Assembly (NCBI RefSeq): GCF_020184175.1
Contig: NC_065531.1
Span: 30,773,213-30,837,212 of the forward strand
Length of the DNA: 64,000 nt
Origin: Aphis gossypii
Taxonomy: Eukaryota; Arthropoda; Insecta; Hemiptera; Aphididae
Reading direction: 5' to 3'
Position numbers and translations under genes: made by a program. Positions 34,801 to 46,025 of this stretch are shown here, piece after piece; the first letter of the stretch is position 1, and each line of letters opens with the position of its first letter. The notes under the pieces were generated by a model, which had not been told where the DNA came from, searched no databases, and saw only the letters and a list, made by a program, of their open reading frames with translations.

Positions 34801-37800
34801 CCATCGGCTGACTTACATCAATATCTTCTTCATTGTCGTCCAAGTTTATCATGAACAATTTCATTAAGACATCTGATCAACAAACAACACATTAGTACAT
34901 TTAACACACTATTCTTATTATTATTTTTAAGCAAGTTGTAATTCTTACATCCTGGAGTAGATACAACACTTCTATTGTCTTCTGCGTCAATCATTTGAAG
35001 TAGTAACACAAACGTCAATGAATATTTCAAGTTACATACCAGATAATTGTTCTTATCTTCCAAGTTTTCAACAATTTTTTGATCCTGTTTATTGAAAATG
35101 ACTAAACGACATGGTTTGGTGACTCTGAAATGCTAGAATTTAAAATAATTTCACTTACAATCTATAAATAGTAATTATTATTTAACTTAAACAAATTTAT
35201 CACTTTTTTACCTCAATAGCCATAGCTTTTAATTGTTCAACAGTAGTTGTCCCACTACAATCAAATTGCCAGCTTCGCACACCACATTCCATAAAATCAG
35301 CCAAGTGGACAGGCACCTTGTACATATCTCGTTCTCTTTCTCTCATCTGTCTGTCTTCTTCAGCTTTTCTTTCCAATAAATTATGAAGTTCTTTTAAATG
35401 TGGTGGAAATTCTTCTTGAGTCATTGCATTTTTATTTCTTCGGTGATCAATTTGTCTGTACATGAGCATATATGCATTAGTACTAGATGTGTATTGACCT
35501 GAATAATATCCTCTAATAGGTCCACCACCAAAACTTCTTTCAATATCATCCATTGTGATCTATTGATATATTTTTAAAAATCAATTCATATTTACATACG
35601 TGCAGGAACATTTATTAAGAAAACAAAATTATAAAAATTATTAATTAATTAATATTACACTTACCACCGATACAGATTGATCATTAAAACATAACCACTG
35701 ATCAGTTTTAAAGTCTTTAATATAAGCATAATAGTGTCCTCCTGACGCACTGCCAGAATGTATCATAATGGCATAAAGTTCATATATATATGGCCCAATC
35801 GGTTCATTTTCTGAATTCAGATCTGCTCCACGTTTATCTTCATGTCTGTGCTGACTAAGGTCGATACCTTCATCTTCATCCTGAAAGAATTTAAATTAAT
35901 TTTTTGTAATTAATTTACTTATTATTAAATTAACATTTTTAAATTACTTGATCAATTTCATCTAATGCAGATGAACTATCTGTGCCAGTATAACTACTGT
36001 CATCACATTTGCTACCAGATCCAAATAATTCTTCAGGAAATCCTTCGGATAGTGCTTCCTCTTTATCTAAACCGTTTTTATTATTTGATATAAAACTGTT
36101 TAAATTGAGTTTTATAGGAAACACAACTCTAAAAGACAAAAATAAATAGAAAATTTGTATTTATTTTCAACAGTTATTAGAGTTATTTATTACTTGTCAT
36201 TTAATTTAATGCGGTACATAGTGTTATAATCAAAATCAAAACGCATCAAGTGTAATGTCATAATGTATGGAAATTTGCTGAATTTCAGACCTTTGTGAGC
36301 ATTACATTTTTTATTACAGCGTTCACAAAAATACTGATTATTTCCATCTAATGTTTCAGGCTGAGTGAATCCTTTTAGTGCTTCTTTCTGAAAAAATTAC
36401 ACATTTAATTCTACTCGAATTTAAAGTAATACTTAAAAGAATATTTATCTTACTATACATCCATAAGCATTAGTGCTTCCAAACGGACGTATAGGTAAAG
36501 GTATATCTAAAAATGTATCTTCTCTAGATTTTTCAATTCCACATTCTTGACATTTTACATAATCAATCATTTTGCCTGAAAAAAATTATTAAAACTTAAA
36601 ATGTATTAATAGTATCTTATATCAATTATGAAAAATAAATTTCCTAGGGATACAAACTCCAGCAAAATACATTAAATGAAAAACTTCATTATAATTTTCT
36701 ATACATGTTTTTAAGGATATATTCTGTGGAGATTTTTAAAAAAAATATTCTACCTTAGATTTGAATACAATACATTCAAACAATATATATTTATTAAAAT
36801 TTACCTTGATAAAGTTGGTTTATGAGATCAACATGAGTTGTATTTTTAAATTCTTGTTCGAGAGCATCAAACATGACTCTACAAAGTTCTTGAACATCAT
36901 GCTGTTGCCATGCTTCACTTGAATCCCAACCAAAACTACGTGTAAGTTCTGTTGTTTCAACACTATGTCGCGGTGAAGTCTTTAAACAGAATATTTTAAG
37001 TATTTATAACAATACTCAATGACAAATAATTAATAAAACATTTACTTGTAGGTTTAAGAATAATCTTTGTAGTTGAAATGGAATCGATTTTGACTCATCA
37101 ATATTTGCATCAAAATCAAATTTCCATTTGTATAGAGCATTTCGAAATTCTGGTGTCATATATAATGCTTGCAATAAACTATTTAGGTAACAGGTCATTG
37201 CTTGATTTACTAAACCTCTGTATCCTGTAATAATAATATAACATTTAAAGATTATATTATTTCATACATTTATTTTTAAATCTAGTGTTTAGTTTTCAAA
37301 TCGGATATCCACCCTATACCTGCATGTTTTGTCTATCTTATATGTGCGAAACATAGTTCAAAATTGTTTTGCGCTGGACAACTTTACTCCCTTGACATTT
37401 ATATCAATATTAACAAAATTATAAATCTCATTTAAAAAACTTTATATGAATCAGAGAGTTTTAATTTTTTTTATAGTAGTCACCAATAATTTTTAATAAT
37501 TAAATGAAAAATCTAGTCTTAAAACTAATAATTAAATTGTGCTCATGTTATTAAAAAAATTAAAACGCTATGATACAAGTAAAGTTATTCCCAGTATGAT
37601 TTATAATTTTAGGAATTTTGATATAAATACTGAGGAAGTAAAGTCGTCTATTGTAAAACAGTTTTTTAACTACGTTATAAGTGTATAAGACAGAGACAAC
37701 ACATGTGGGTATAGCGTCCTCTTAAGAGAATGCCATACCTATGTGTTTTTTTTTTTTTACAAAATATATTTAACATTGCAAATTTGCATTCTGTTGAATT

Positions 37801-39453
37801 AATTTTGTGATGGTAGCTTTAATATTAGAATTAATTGATCTATGATGAAACTTAAAAGTAAGAACGTTATCTATCACTTATAATTAACTTTTTATAATAT
37901 TTTATTTTATTAATGAGTAATGAGTGTATATTAAAACAAAACATGGATAATGTTCTAACCTTTAAATTTGATGATAGGTAAATTCAATCTAATATTCAAG
38001 TTAACTAAACAAATTAAGTACTGATGAACTTAAGTTTGAAATGTTATACATATAATATATATATATATGTTATATATGTTTGTAAGACATATACAATTCA
38101 CGAGGGTGTGATAATATCTATTTAATATTAACAAGTTGCTTCAGTTCACTTATTCACACTTTATTGTGACTAATTTTAATTTATTCAAAACAATTAAACA
38201 GTCAATTTGTGCCCACAGTAGACTATTACAATACTTTGATTTGTGTATGTTTGATTTTCACAATAAATAACCTGACTGAGTGACTGATAGTAGATCACAT
38301 ATTATAATATACTTTGATACTTTATTTAACTTTAGTAATCTCAGTGCGTTTTCTCACATACTTGTTCTTTTAAAAAATTACCTTTCACACATGATTTAAA
38401 ATACAATTTTACTTTAAATGTCATTGATCAAAAATAATTAGTGATTATATTCAGACCTGTATATGTTCTTTCAGTTGAACGGTTATACAGCATGCGGGTA
38501 GAAGGTAATGCAAGCATTGGCATTGGTGACGTTGGTTCTAATACATTATTTTCAATAACAGATGATGAATCTAGACCATTTCGACGAATTGAAGGATGAA
38601 TTTTTGAGTATTGACTTTCTATTTTTTGATCTTGAGTAGGGGAACATGATTTTGATGAATTATCATTATCCATATTATCTGATAAAATGCCCAGTGATAT
38701 TTCAAAACGATTTTTCACTCCTTGACGGTACACAATCCCAATGTCACTCAGCAATCTTGTATCATCTTCTCTTATCATAAGCTAAACATTAATAAAATAA
38801 GTTTTCTAATTCATCAAAGCTTAAATATTTTTAAACAATTTAACATACTTTGACCAATTCAGTATTGACATTATAGGAGTTAAAGGTCAAAACAAAATAT
38901 TCTGTATTCAAATCTTCTGCTTGACATAATTCTAATACACGTTTATACAGTTGACCTGCTGTTTCATTTTGATCTACAGTCAACGGAAACACTTTCATAT
39001 CCTTAGGTATGCGAACAATACATTCAGCTTGATCGCTTTCTTCAACTTCATTCTCTGTTAGTACAAAACGATTTTGAATACCTTCACCAAACACTACACC
39101 GACATCAATCAATAAACGGTCATCATCTGCTTCTAATTTTGGCTGAAAGATAAATAAGTCATTATTTATGAAGAAAAATATAAATTTTATGATAAAGTGA
39201 TAAATACTTTATCGTTGGTTCCAGAATCCAGTGTAGAATCTGATTTAAATGAACTAAATGTCAAGAAAAAAGAATCAAAATCCAAATTGTAATGTTGTGC
39301 AACAGTATTAATAAACTGGCGAACAGTTAGATTCTTATCAACACAGAATTCCAATTTATCATCGTCAGTAGACTTATCGTGAGGGTTTTTGAATTTGCGC
39401 ACCAGGCATTTTGCCTGATCATCAGTTTCCAAGTCACCAATTATACTCACCAT
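31824..39453 (-). CDS. Usp47: Ubiquitin carboxyl-terminal hydrolase USP47
   Basis: I could join 22 exons in phase: 39208-39453, 38849-39142, 38457-38781, 37046-37224, 36805-36979, 36454-36575, 36194-36387, 35948-36128, 35665-35880, 35212-35559, 34949-35132, 34637-34872, 34435-34558, 34048-34152, 33855-33978, 33728-33797, 33538-33673, 32770-33032, 32579-32697, 32248-32506, 32026-32165 and 31824-31920. The product has 1378 residues, close to human USP47 (about 1375). The catalytic Cys box is NQAMTCYLNS (Cys about 300), zinc-ribbon pairs are CQEC and CERC/CNKKC, and the His box is SGGHYYAYI (His about 621) with CFND. Blocks such as SFGWDSSEAWQQHDVQEL are near-diagnostic. USP47 removes ubiquitin from substrates such as DNA polymerase beta and acts in signalling. 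C-terminal ubiquitin-like folds follow. The N-terminal ubiquitin-like region looks duplicated. The 34949-35132 exon could instead contain a 58-base intron, but that breaks the frame. Confidence 0.95.
37303..37725. mobile_element. Foldback MITE, copy 2, in a Usp47 intron
   Basis: About 100-base imperfect inverted repeats bound this element inside the third Usp47 intron. The left arm (CTATACCTGCATGTTTTGTC then ACTTTACTCCC) mirrors the right arm, which reverse-complemented reads CTATACCCACATGTGTTGTC and then ACTTTACTTCC. TTAA is present at the right end (37722-37725) but not clearly at the left. Length and arm sequence match the elements at 4374-4780 and 49998-50419. Confidence 0.7.
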
Positions 39454-39581
39454 TTTCTAAATTCAATTCAAATTATTTAATTGTTATAAAGTTATTAATG
39501 AAGTATTAAGAATTTATAACAATATTAGGAATGTAATAATAGCATATTTCGCAAATCACATTTAATAATAGAGATACTTAC

Positions 39582-39760
39582 GCTATACCATACAACTATG
39601 CCAATAACGAATTAAGATGAAAATCTTTAAAGTCACCAAAATGTTTTCTTACATGTTTCTGTAAAAGATCAAAATATAAATTTGATATCAAATTACATAG
39701 TATTTCGAAATAATATGTGAGCTACATAACATTGTGCTTCAATTATGATAGCCAACTGCC
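39582..39760 (-). other. Putative non-coding first exon and promoter of Usp47
   Basis: On the minus strand a good donor (TAGC|GTAAGTATC) lies at 39581, and an acceptor (GAATTTAG) lies just before the start ATG at 39453. A 5' UTR exon ending at 39582 therefore fits. Its upstream end is not defined by sequence. Confidence 0.35.
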
Positions 39761-42469
39761 GCTATACTAAAAAATGCTTCCCACCACTACCACTATTTTT
39801 ATCTCATTTCTGATTGGTGAAACTATTTAATGTTGAGACTGTAATGAATGACTCATTATTTTAATGGTAAGTTTATACTTTGAAATTGAAAATGAAATAA
39901 TTGCCTAAATTGTAGAAATTTTTTTTCTTTTTTGTACAATAACATGCAAGTCACTAAATTATACTTGAAAACATTTATATTTTAGATTTTTAATACATTT
40001 TAAATAAAAAAAAAAAATTGTTATATTTTACAAGATACAATATACTGTATATTGTATACATATATTCATTAATTTATGACAAACATTTGATAAATCAGTT
40101 AATTTTTTTTTTTTTTTTGTTGTTTTAAGTTTTTAAGATCACCAACTATAGTAGACATAAATACAAATTGTTGGGAGCATAGCCTGATTTATTTCTAGTT
40201 GTTTGTCACTGTGCCAAATCCTAGAAGCAGCTAGTGACGTATTATAGGGTCAGAAGGAGTGTCAAAATTAGACTGATCTTCCACTACTGCATATTATACA
40301 TCTGTCTCTCTTTCCCTACAAAAATCCTAATGGAAATTGCACTCTAATGTGAATTTTTATTTTTAGATTTACAATGTTTACATGAAATAAATAAGAAAAA
40401 TTGTGAAAACTTTAAAATTTATTTATGATTTTACTAAATATGGATATCAGTATGGAATTCAAGGGCAGACAGAAATTTTAGAGAAGGGACAAACTCCATT
40501 ATTGAATGTTTGTTTTTTGTTGAATTTTATAAATATTTTAGAATATTACTTCATTATTTTTAAAAAAACATAATATAAGAGAATATGTCTCTGTGAGTTT
40601 TGTGTTGTGCTAGAAGCACTGATAGTTATTTTATTTAGTGAAATAACTACATTTTTATTTTAAGATTTAAGTATAATTACAATAAATTATAAGGTAACAG
40701 GTATACTCAAATTCAGAAATAAAATTTAAAATAATTATAAAAAAAAAATCAAATTGTTTATTATCCCTTTTAATTAGTAGGTAAGAAATCATTTATAGCA
40801 TTTTGCATTTCTACTCCTTACAAACAATAACAGGTAATATCAACTGATATTTAAAGAATAGAGACAAATAATACCCATACAATTATTTCTGGTACCAGTT
40901 TTAATCATTGCCATTGCCCATTGCTACTTATTACTAATGACTATATATGGAATTGTAAATTAGATAGAATAACAACTTTCTTAAACATATATATTACTTA
41001 GTTTAATATTTATGTTTCATCTTATTAGGTAACATATTATATTATTATGTACTTACCTATTGTATTTCCATTTAATAATTTTTATTTTTTAATAATACGC
41101 ACAACACACTGATGGATTGAGTTAAGATACTACTAAGCAAACAAATTGTACATAAAATTCTGAAGTAAGTAGTAAACAAAATTGTTTATTGTTGTATATA
41201 AAATTTAAAATGAATTAAAGCATTAGAAATAAATCAGTTGTTTCAACCTTAGATTTTACAAAATTTATTTGGGATGATTCAGATTTCAGATATTATAGGA
41301 TTACTCTGGACTAAACTTTGGTTTTTACATCTACATGAACATTGTTTATTAAGCAGTTGTAGTCAGTGGTGTGCAAATCGTAATAGAGCTTATGCTTCAA
41401 AAAAAAAAAAAATGACCATAATTATGCACAGCTGAGAAAGCCAATGCCAATTTTTTTTTTTTACTTTAATTTTTATGAATAAAAATTATACTTACAAATG
41501 GTTAAACGATGAACGCACATTGGTAAGAAATACGTAACAATTCAATTGATCGAAGGATTTATGCTCGTTGAAATCAAAACACAGAATTAAATGAAAATCT
41601 TTTTTATATATCAGCAGTCACTGGACCGTTTGGATCAGAAAGACGGGGGAAATTGTCTCATTGAAATGAATGGGAATAGGTACATTATTAAAGTGTTTTC
41701 AGTTTTAATTTTTATCAAAATCGTGAATGGCTTATCAACGTAACTATGAGCGGCAGTGACCTTCACACAAATATTGTGGAAGAATGATGACGTTTTGATT
41801 GTTCCATGATATCAGTACAGGTATTTTTTTGACGTCAATTTCAATTACGAAAAAATCAATTTTTAAAAGCTTTTTAGTAGGCACTAATTTAATACTTTAT
41901 ACTTTATAGTAGTTCTGCAGGTAGGTTGTAGTCTTGTAGATAGTAGTTATAAAGTAATATATATTATACACTTTAAATGCAAAATCCATGATAAATGCTT
42001 ACATAGAAGATGATACAGATTTTGTGTTCTCGTAAAATATAAATCAAGTAATTCTATTAAGCATTAATGATTTTTATTTAGTCTTTAAAATATAATATTC
42101 AATTTATATTTATTTAGATAATACATTTTATGAATTAATATACCTACTTACATTATATAACAATAATAATAACCCTAAACCATAAAACTAGAAAAAAAAT
42201 TTCTTTTTTGAACAGTAGATCGAATTAGTAGTATACTAATATATTATTATATTATATTAAGTTTATAGGTAGATATCTACAAATTATACATGTTAGTTCT
42301 AATAGGGATTCATACTCTTAAATGAGTCTTACATTATTCAATTAATGCAATTATGGTTAAACCATTTAATATTATGGCATCTTAGTAAATTATATTTATG
42401 ACAAACTAAAATTAATATAGATAGGTACCAAATAAATTGCTAAATTATATAGACAGGTAATCAATAATT
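39761..42469. other. Gene-free spacer between Usp47 and the Slc66a3 3' end
   Basis: AT-rich DNA with long A and T runs (for example about 40100-40120 and 41400-41412). A moderately GC-richer patch at 41600-41830 may be transposon-derived, but I could not match its ends. No coding exon is supported. Confidence 0.4.
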
Positions 42470-44057
42470 TTAAGAAATATGTTTAGCTGATGTTTGTTTA
42501 TAATATACACTTGCTAATAGTATGCTGGTACTTAAAGAAGTATTTAGGCAAAAATTTGTAAGCATTATTTTATCTGCTGAATCCATTGATATTGTATATA
42601 TCCTAGCTGGAAACAGAATATACAAATTATTGATAAAATACAATTTTTAAATTACTGGACAAGAACTAAACATAATATTATGACAGTAAAATATTTAAAA
42701 TAATATAATTTGAAATATTGCATTTAGGTAAATTGTTTAGACAAAGTAAACATTTTAAAATTTGTTTAAAATCATTCAATTAAGATTATAACTAGAAATG
42801 TCAAATGATTAAAATTTTAATTTTTGAAGTTATTGATGATTATACTTGAGATATTAATCTATTTGTTTTGATATGTTTAGAAGATAAAAAATAATATTGT
42901 AATAAATTAAAAATAAATCCTTACCTCCATTTGTGTATGCAGAAATGAACCAAGAAGTCAAGCTTATGCTATCAGCATTTTTAAATTTCATTATAGTATA
43001 CAACTGTAAACATTTACTTGATAATGATATAGGTGTACCGAATGGCTAAAATAATACAAATTAATTATATTCAATAATTTTGAACATAATATTATGTAAT
43101 AATTAAAATACTGAAAAATTAACATACTACTAAAATAGTAAGTATTGAGGAAGGCAAAAGTTTGCAAACAAATGCTGAGAATATTCCAACATATAGTACA
43201 CTTAAAATCAAAACCTTGAGATTTAAGCGGTTATTGTAATATAAGACAATACCAATGAGAAGATACTGCTGAAAAAGTATTATTGGATACTCCATGTATG
43301 CCATTAGAGAATAATTGTTTGTATAATTGTAACAAGTTGTTGTACTTAAACTGAAAAAGGGGTAACACACAATACAATTACTAATAAAAATTTATTATTA
43401 ATCTGAGACCAGTATAACTGTATAAGCATGCATTATTAACCTTAAAATAATTAACTAATTTTATAATCCAAAAACTTTTTTTTTAAGTATATCAAATCGT
43501 AACAAAAAATATGAGATATTTTATAGAATCTAATGGGTAATGGAATAAACAAATTATAATTTTATACTTAATTTTTTAAAATTGTGATTCAATTTAATCA
43601 GCTATTTTTTTGACTATTTTATATAAACATGCAAATGTATAAACTTCTGATTACTAGATTTAAGTAAGTAAATAAAATAAAATATTATAAAGGTTAGTGC
43701 AAGTAGACTAAATATTTACCAGACAAATGTTTGATTAGTTTTTTACAAACAACTACTGTATAAAAAAATAATTAACTGGTATACAGTTTTTAGAATGAAT
43801 AGTATTATTAAATTCTTACTTTTTAGTTGTTAATTTACAAGACTTATACATTTACACAATTATATTTGTGGATCATACAATCCAAATATTAATATATAAA
43901 TGTAAGTGTTTGTATAATTTTACTTGATTAAATCCAGAAGTAAAGAAGTTAAATTGATACCGCCTGTTTGTTTTTGATTGTAAATCCGAATAATTTGTGG
44001 AGCCTTCATAATAACACTCAAAAGAATCGTAGTAATGCTTAATAGGTAAGAAATCAT
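42470..44057 (-). CDS. Slc66a3: PQ-loop membrane protein SLC66A3 (PQLC3)
   Basis: Four exons, 43924-44057, 43128-43350, 42925-43045 and 42470-42606, join in phase to 204 residues, as in the human protein (about 202). The first PQ loop follows an N-terminal hydrophobic helix: MKAPQIIRIYNQKQTGGINLTS, with PQ at residues 20-21. Then come hydrophobic segments including YMEYPIILFQQYLLI and a second loop KCLQLYTIMKFKNADSISLTSW, followed by a last helix and a short Lys-rich tail. This layout (TYLEYPI, SGTVSALTW in relatives) identifies the SLC66A3 branch. Family members are small seven-helix proteins of endomembranes; the substrate of this branch is not established. It lies on the same strand, 330 bases downstream of the CDK12-like gene. 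Confidence 0.9.
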
Positions 44058-44387
44058 TGTTTAGAGATGGTTTACTTGATAGTTAATACCATGTATATGT
44101 ATGCGTACAATATTATATATATATATATATTTGGTTTTGATACAATTCCTATCTGAAAATAAAATAACTCAAAATGAATAATTAAAATAATAAAAATTGA
44201 CTCCATAGAATAATATTGAAGAGTATAACTAAAATACTCTTTATAACAACTGACAGGATTTCAAGATACATAAAATAATTTTCAACATATTTCCTGATAT
44301 AATAGTTTTTAAATATTTTATTTTAAGGAATTTTACCCTTGAATGAAAATAATTAAAATTCGTCAAATTACAATAAATGTTAACAAT

Positions 44388-45773
44388 TTAAGTTCGAGTT
44401 TTGTTCTCTGATTGATTGCGATCTTTTTTCATAGAACGGAGAGAAGAGTTGTTCCTGGAAGTAGTTGATCGACCTTTTCGTTTTCTACTCCACAGTTCAT
44501 GACAATCTTGCCAAGTAGGTAATGAAATGCAGGTATTGGTGTCTATGTTTGCCAACCAAGAACATGTTAATGCATTCTCAGCAGTGATGCGTTTACTAGG
44601 ATCCAGAGTTAACATTTTGTCTAATAGATCAAATGCATCATTTCCGATAAAATCATATTGATCACTAAGTTTTCGATTGTGTAGTTTTTTTTGACTTATA
44701 AACTTCCAGTATGGTAGTTTTATAACTTCTGGCCAGTTTGCTGGACAAGGACTACCACAAAGTTGAGATATTAATTCTAGTTGATCAAACTCATCTTTGC
44801 CATGAAACATATTTTTTTTGATAAAAAGTTCTCCTGTAATGATAAATTAAAGTTTTAATAACTATTATTAGGTACCTCTATATTAAATGTGTAACTCACC
44901 TAAGATACATCCACAAGACCAGATATCTACAGATGGGCCATATCTCTCTTCACCCAATAAAAGTTCAGGTGGTCTGTATCGCAAGGTAACTACTTTGTTT
45001 GTGTACAAACGAATTTGCTCATTGTCATATAACCGTGCAAGACCTAAATCAGCTAGTTTCAGTTCGCCTTTGTTATTAAGCAGTATATTACTGCATTTTA
45101 TATCTCTATGAATGAAATTTTGCTTGTGACAATAATTTAAACCCTCAAGTAATTGACGCATAATGATAGCATTATCTCTCACTGAAAAATCTACCATGCC
45201 TGATTCTATCAGGCCAGTAAGATCATGATCCATGTACTCGAATACAAGATAAAATGACCCACCACCTTTTTTGAATTCGTATGAATCTTCTTTATCAGTA
45301 ACCACTTCTCTTAAACTAACTACATTTGGATGATTCAATTGTCTTAAAATTTTTATTTCTCTTATTGCTGTTATTGGAAAACCTTCAGATTCATGTTCTA
45401 ATCTTACTTTTTTTAATGCTACAAAATTATTGGTTTTTTTTTCTTTGGCTTTGTAAACTTGGCCATATGAACCTTCACCAATTTGTGAAATTATTTCATA
45501 AAGGTCCACATTACGTAGACCAGTTCTGGTCACATTAACATCAATGAATGATTTAGAAGAGTTTAAAACAACAGGTCTTTTTGAAATAGGACTTTTTGCT
45601 CGTTGTCTAAATGTATGAATTAAATCAGTTAAAATAATATTCTTTGGAAGACAGTCGGACAAGAAAGAATCGTGATTTTCAACTCGTGCTGTGTTCTCTA
45701 GACTTCTTGGTTGTCTGATTAATGGTGAATCGCTTGGCAATGGTATATTTTCGATACCATTTTGCGTTTCCAT
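44388..45773 (-). CDS. Small divergent CDK12/CDK13-like protein kinase
   Basis: Two exons, 44900-45773 and 44388-44833, join in phase to 439 residues. The chosen start is the ATG at 45773, the first in this frame. The kinase domain begins near residue 91: glycine loop GEGSYGQV (99-106), ATP lysine 121, the cyclin-binding helix PITAIRE (133-139, shared with CDK12/13), HRD (222-224), DLG in place of DFG (242-244), the T-loop threonine in YTNKV (258), TLRYRPPE where CDKs have TLWYRPPE, and GEERYGPSVDIWSCGCILGEL. The tail PTWQDCHELWSRKRK matches the C-terminal extension of CDK12/13. Those kinases pair with cyclin K and phosphorylate RNA polymerase II. Here the long RS-rich N-terminus and most of the C-terminus are missing. 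It may be a duplicated, shortened paralogue; whether it is active is open. Confidence 0.85.
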
Positions 45774-45990
45774 CTGTTTTGAAAAATATATTAGCAACCT
45801 GACTTGTTCTATTTGTTAAGGTTTGGCAAAGCAACAATGTTAAGGAACTTTTAAGATTGACGAAATTGTATCGTAGATGATATAGAATGTCTTCCATCGA
45901 CTTAGTAGTGGACAAGGGACGTTGATTGACTTGAGAATACTTTAATGTAGACAGTTCTACTTTTTGTACCGTAACAAATTCCGATGGCAT
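45679..45990 (-). other. Upstream open reading frame overlapping the CDK12-like start
   Basis: A 103-codon ATG frame (starting MPSEFVTVQKVELSTLK) begins 217 bases before the kinase ATG and runs past it in another frame. An acceptor (TTTTTGCAG) at 46026 would put this ATG near the start of the second transcript exon. It could be a regulatory uORF or the true N-terminus joined to the kinase by something unusual (see findings). No family is recognised. Confidence 0.35.
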
Positions 45991-46025
45991 ATCAAATAAT
46001 TAACATTCATTTGATATGTGGAATC

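Noticed and set aside
34949..35040. A 58-base intron (GTATGT...GCAG) inside a Usp47 exon
   Set aside because: Splicing it would put the following exon out of frame, while reading through keeps all downstream phases consistent.
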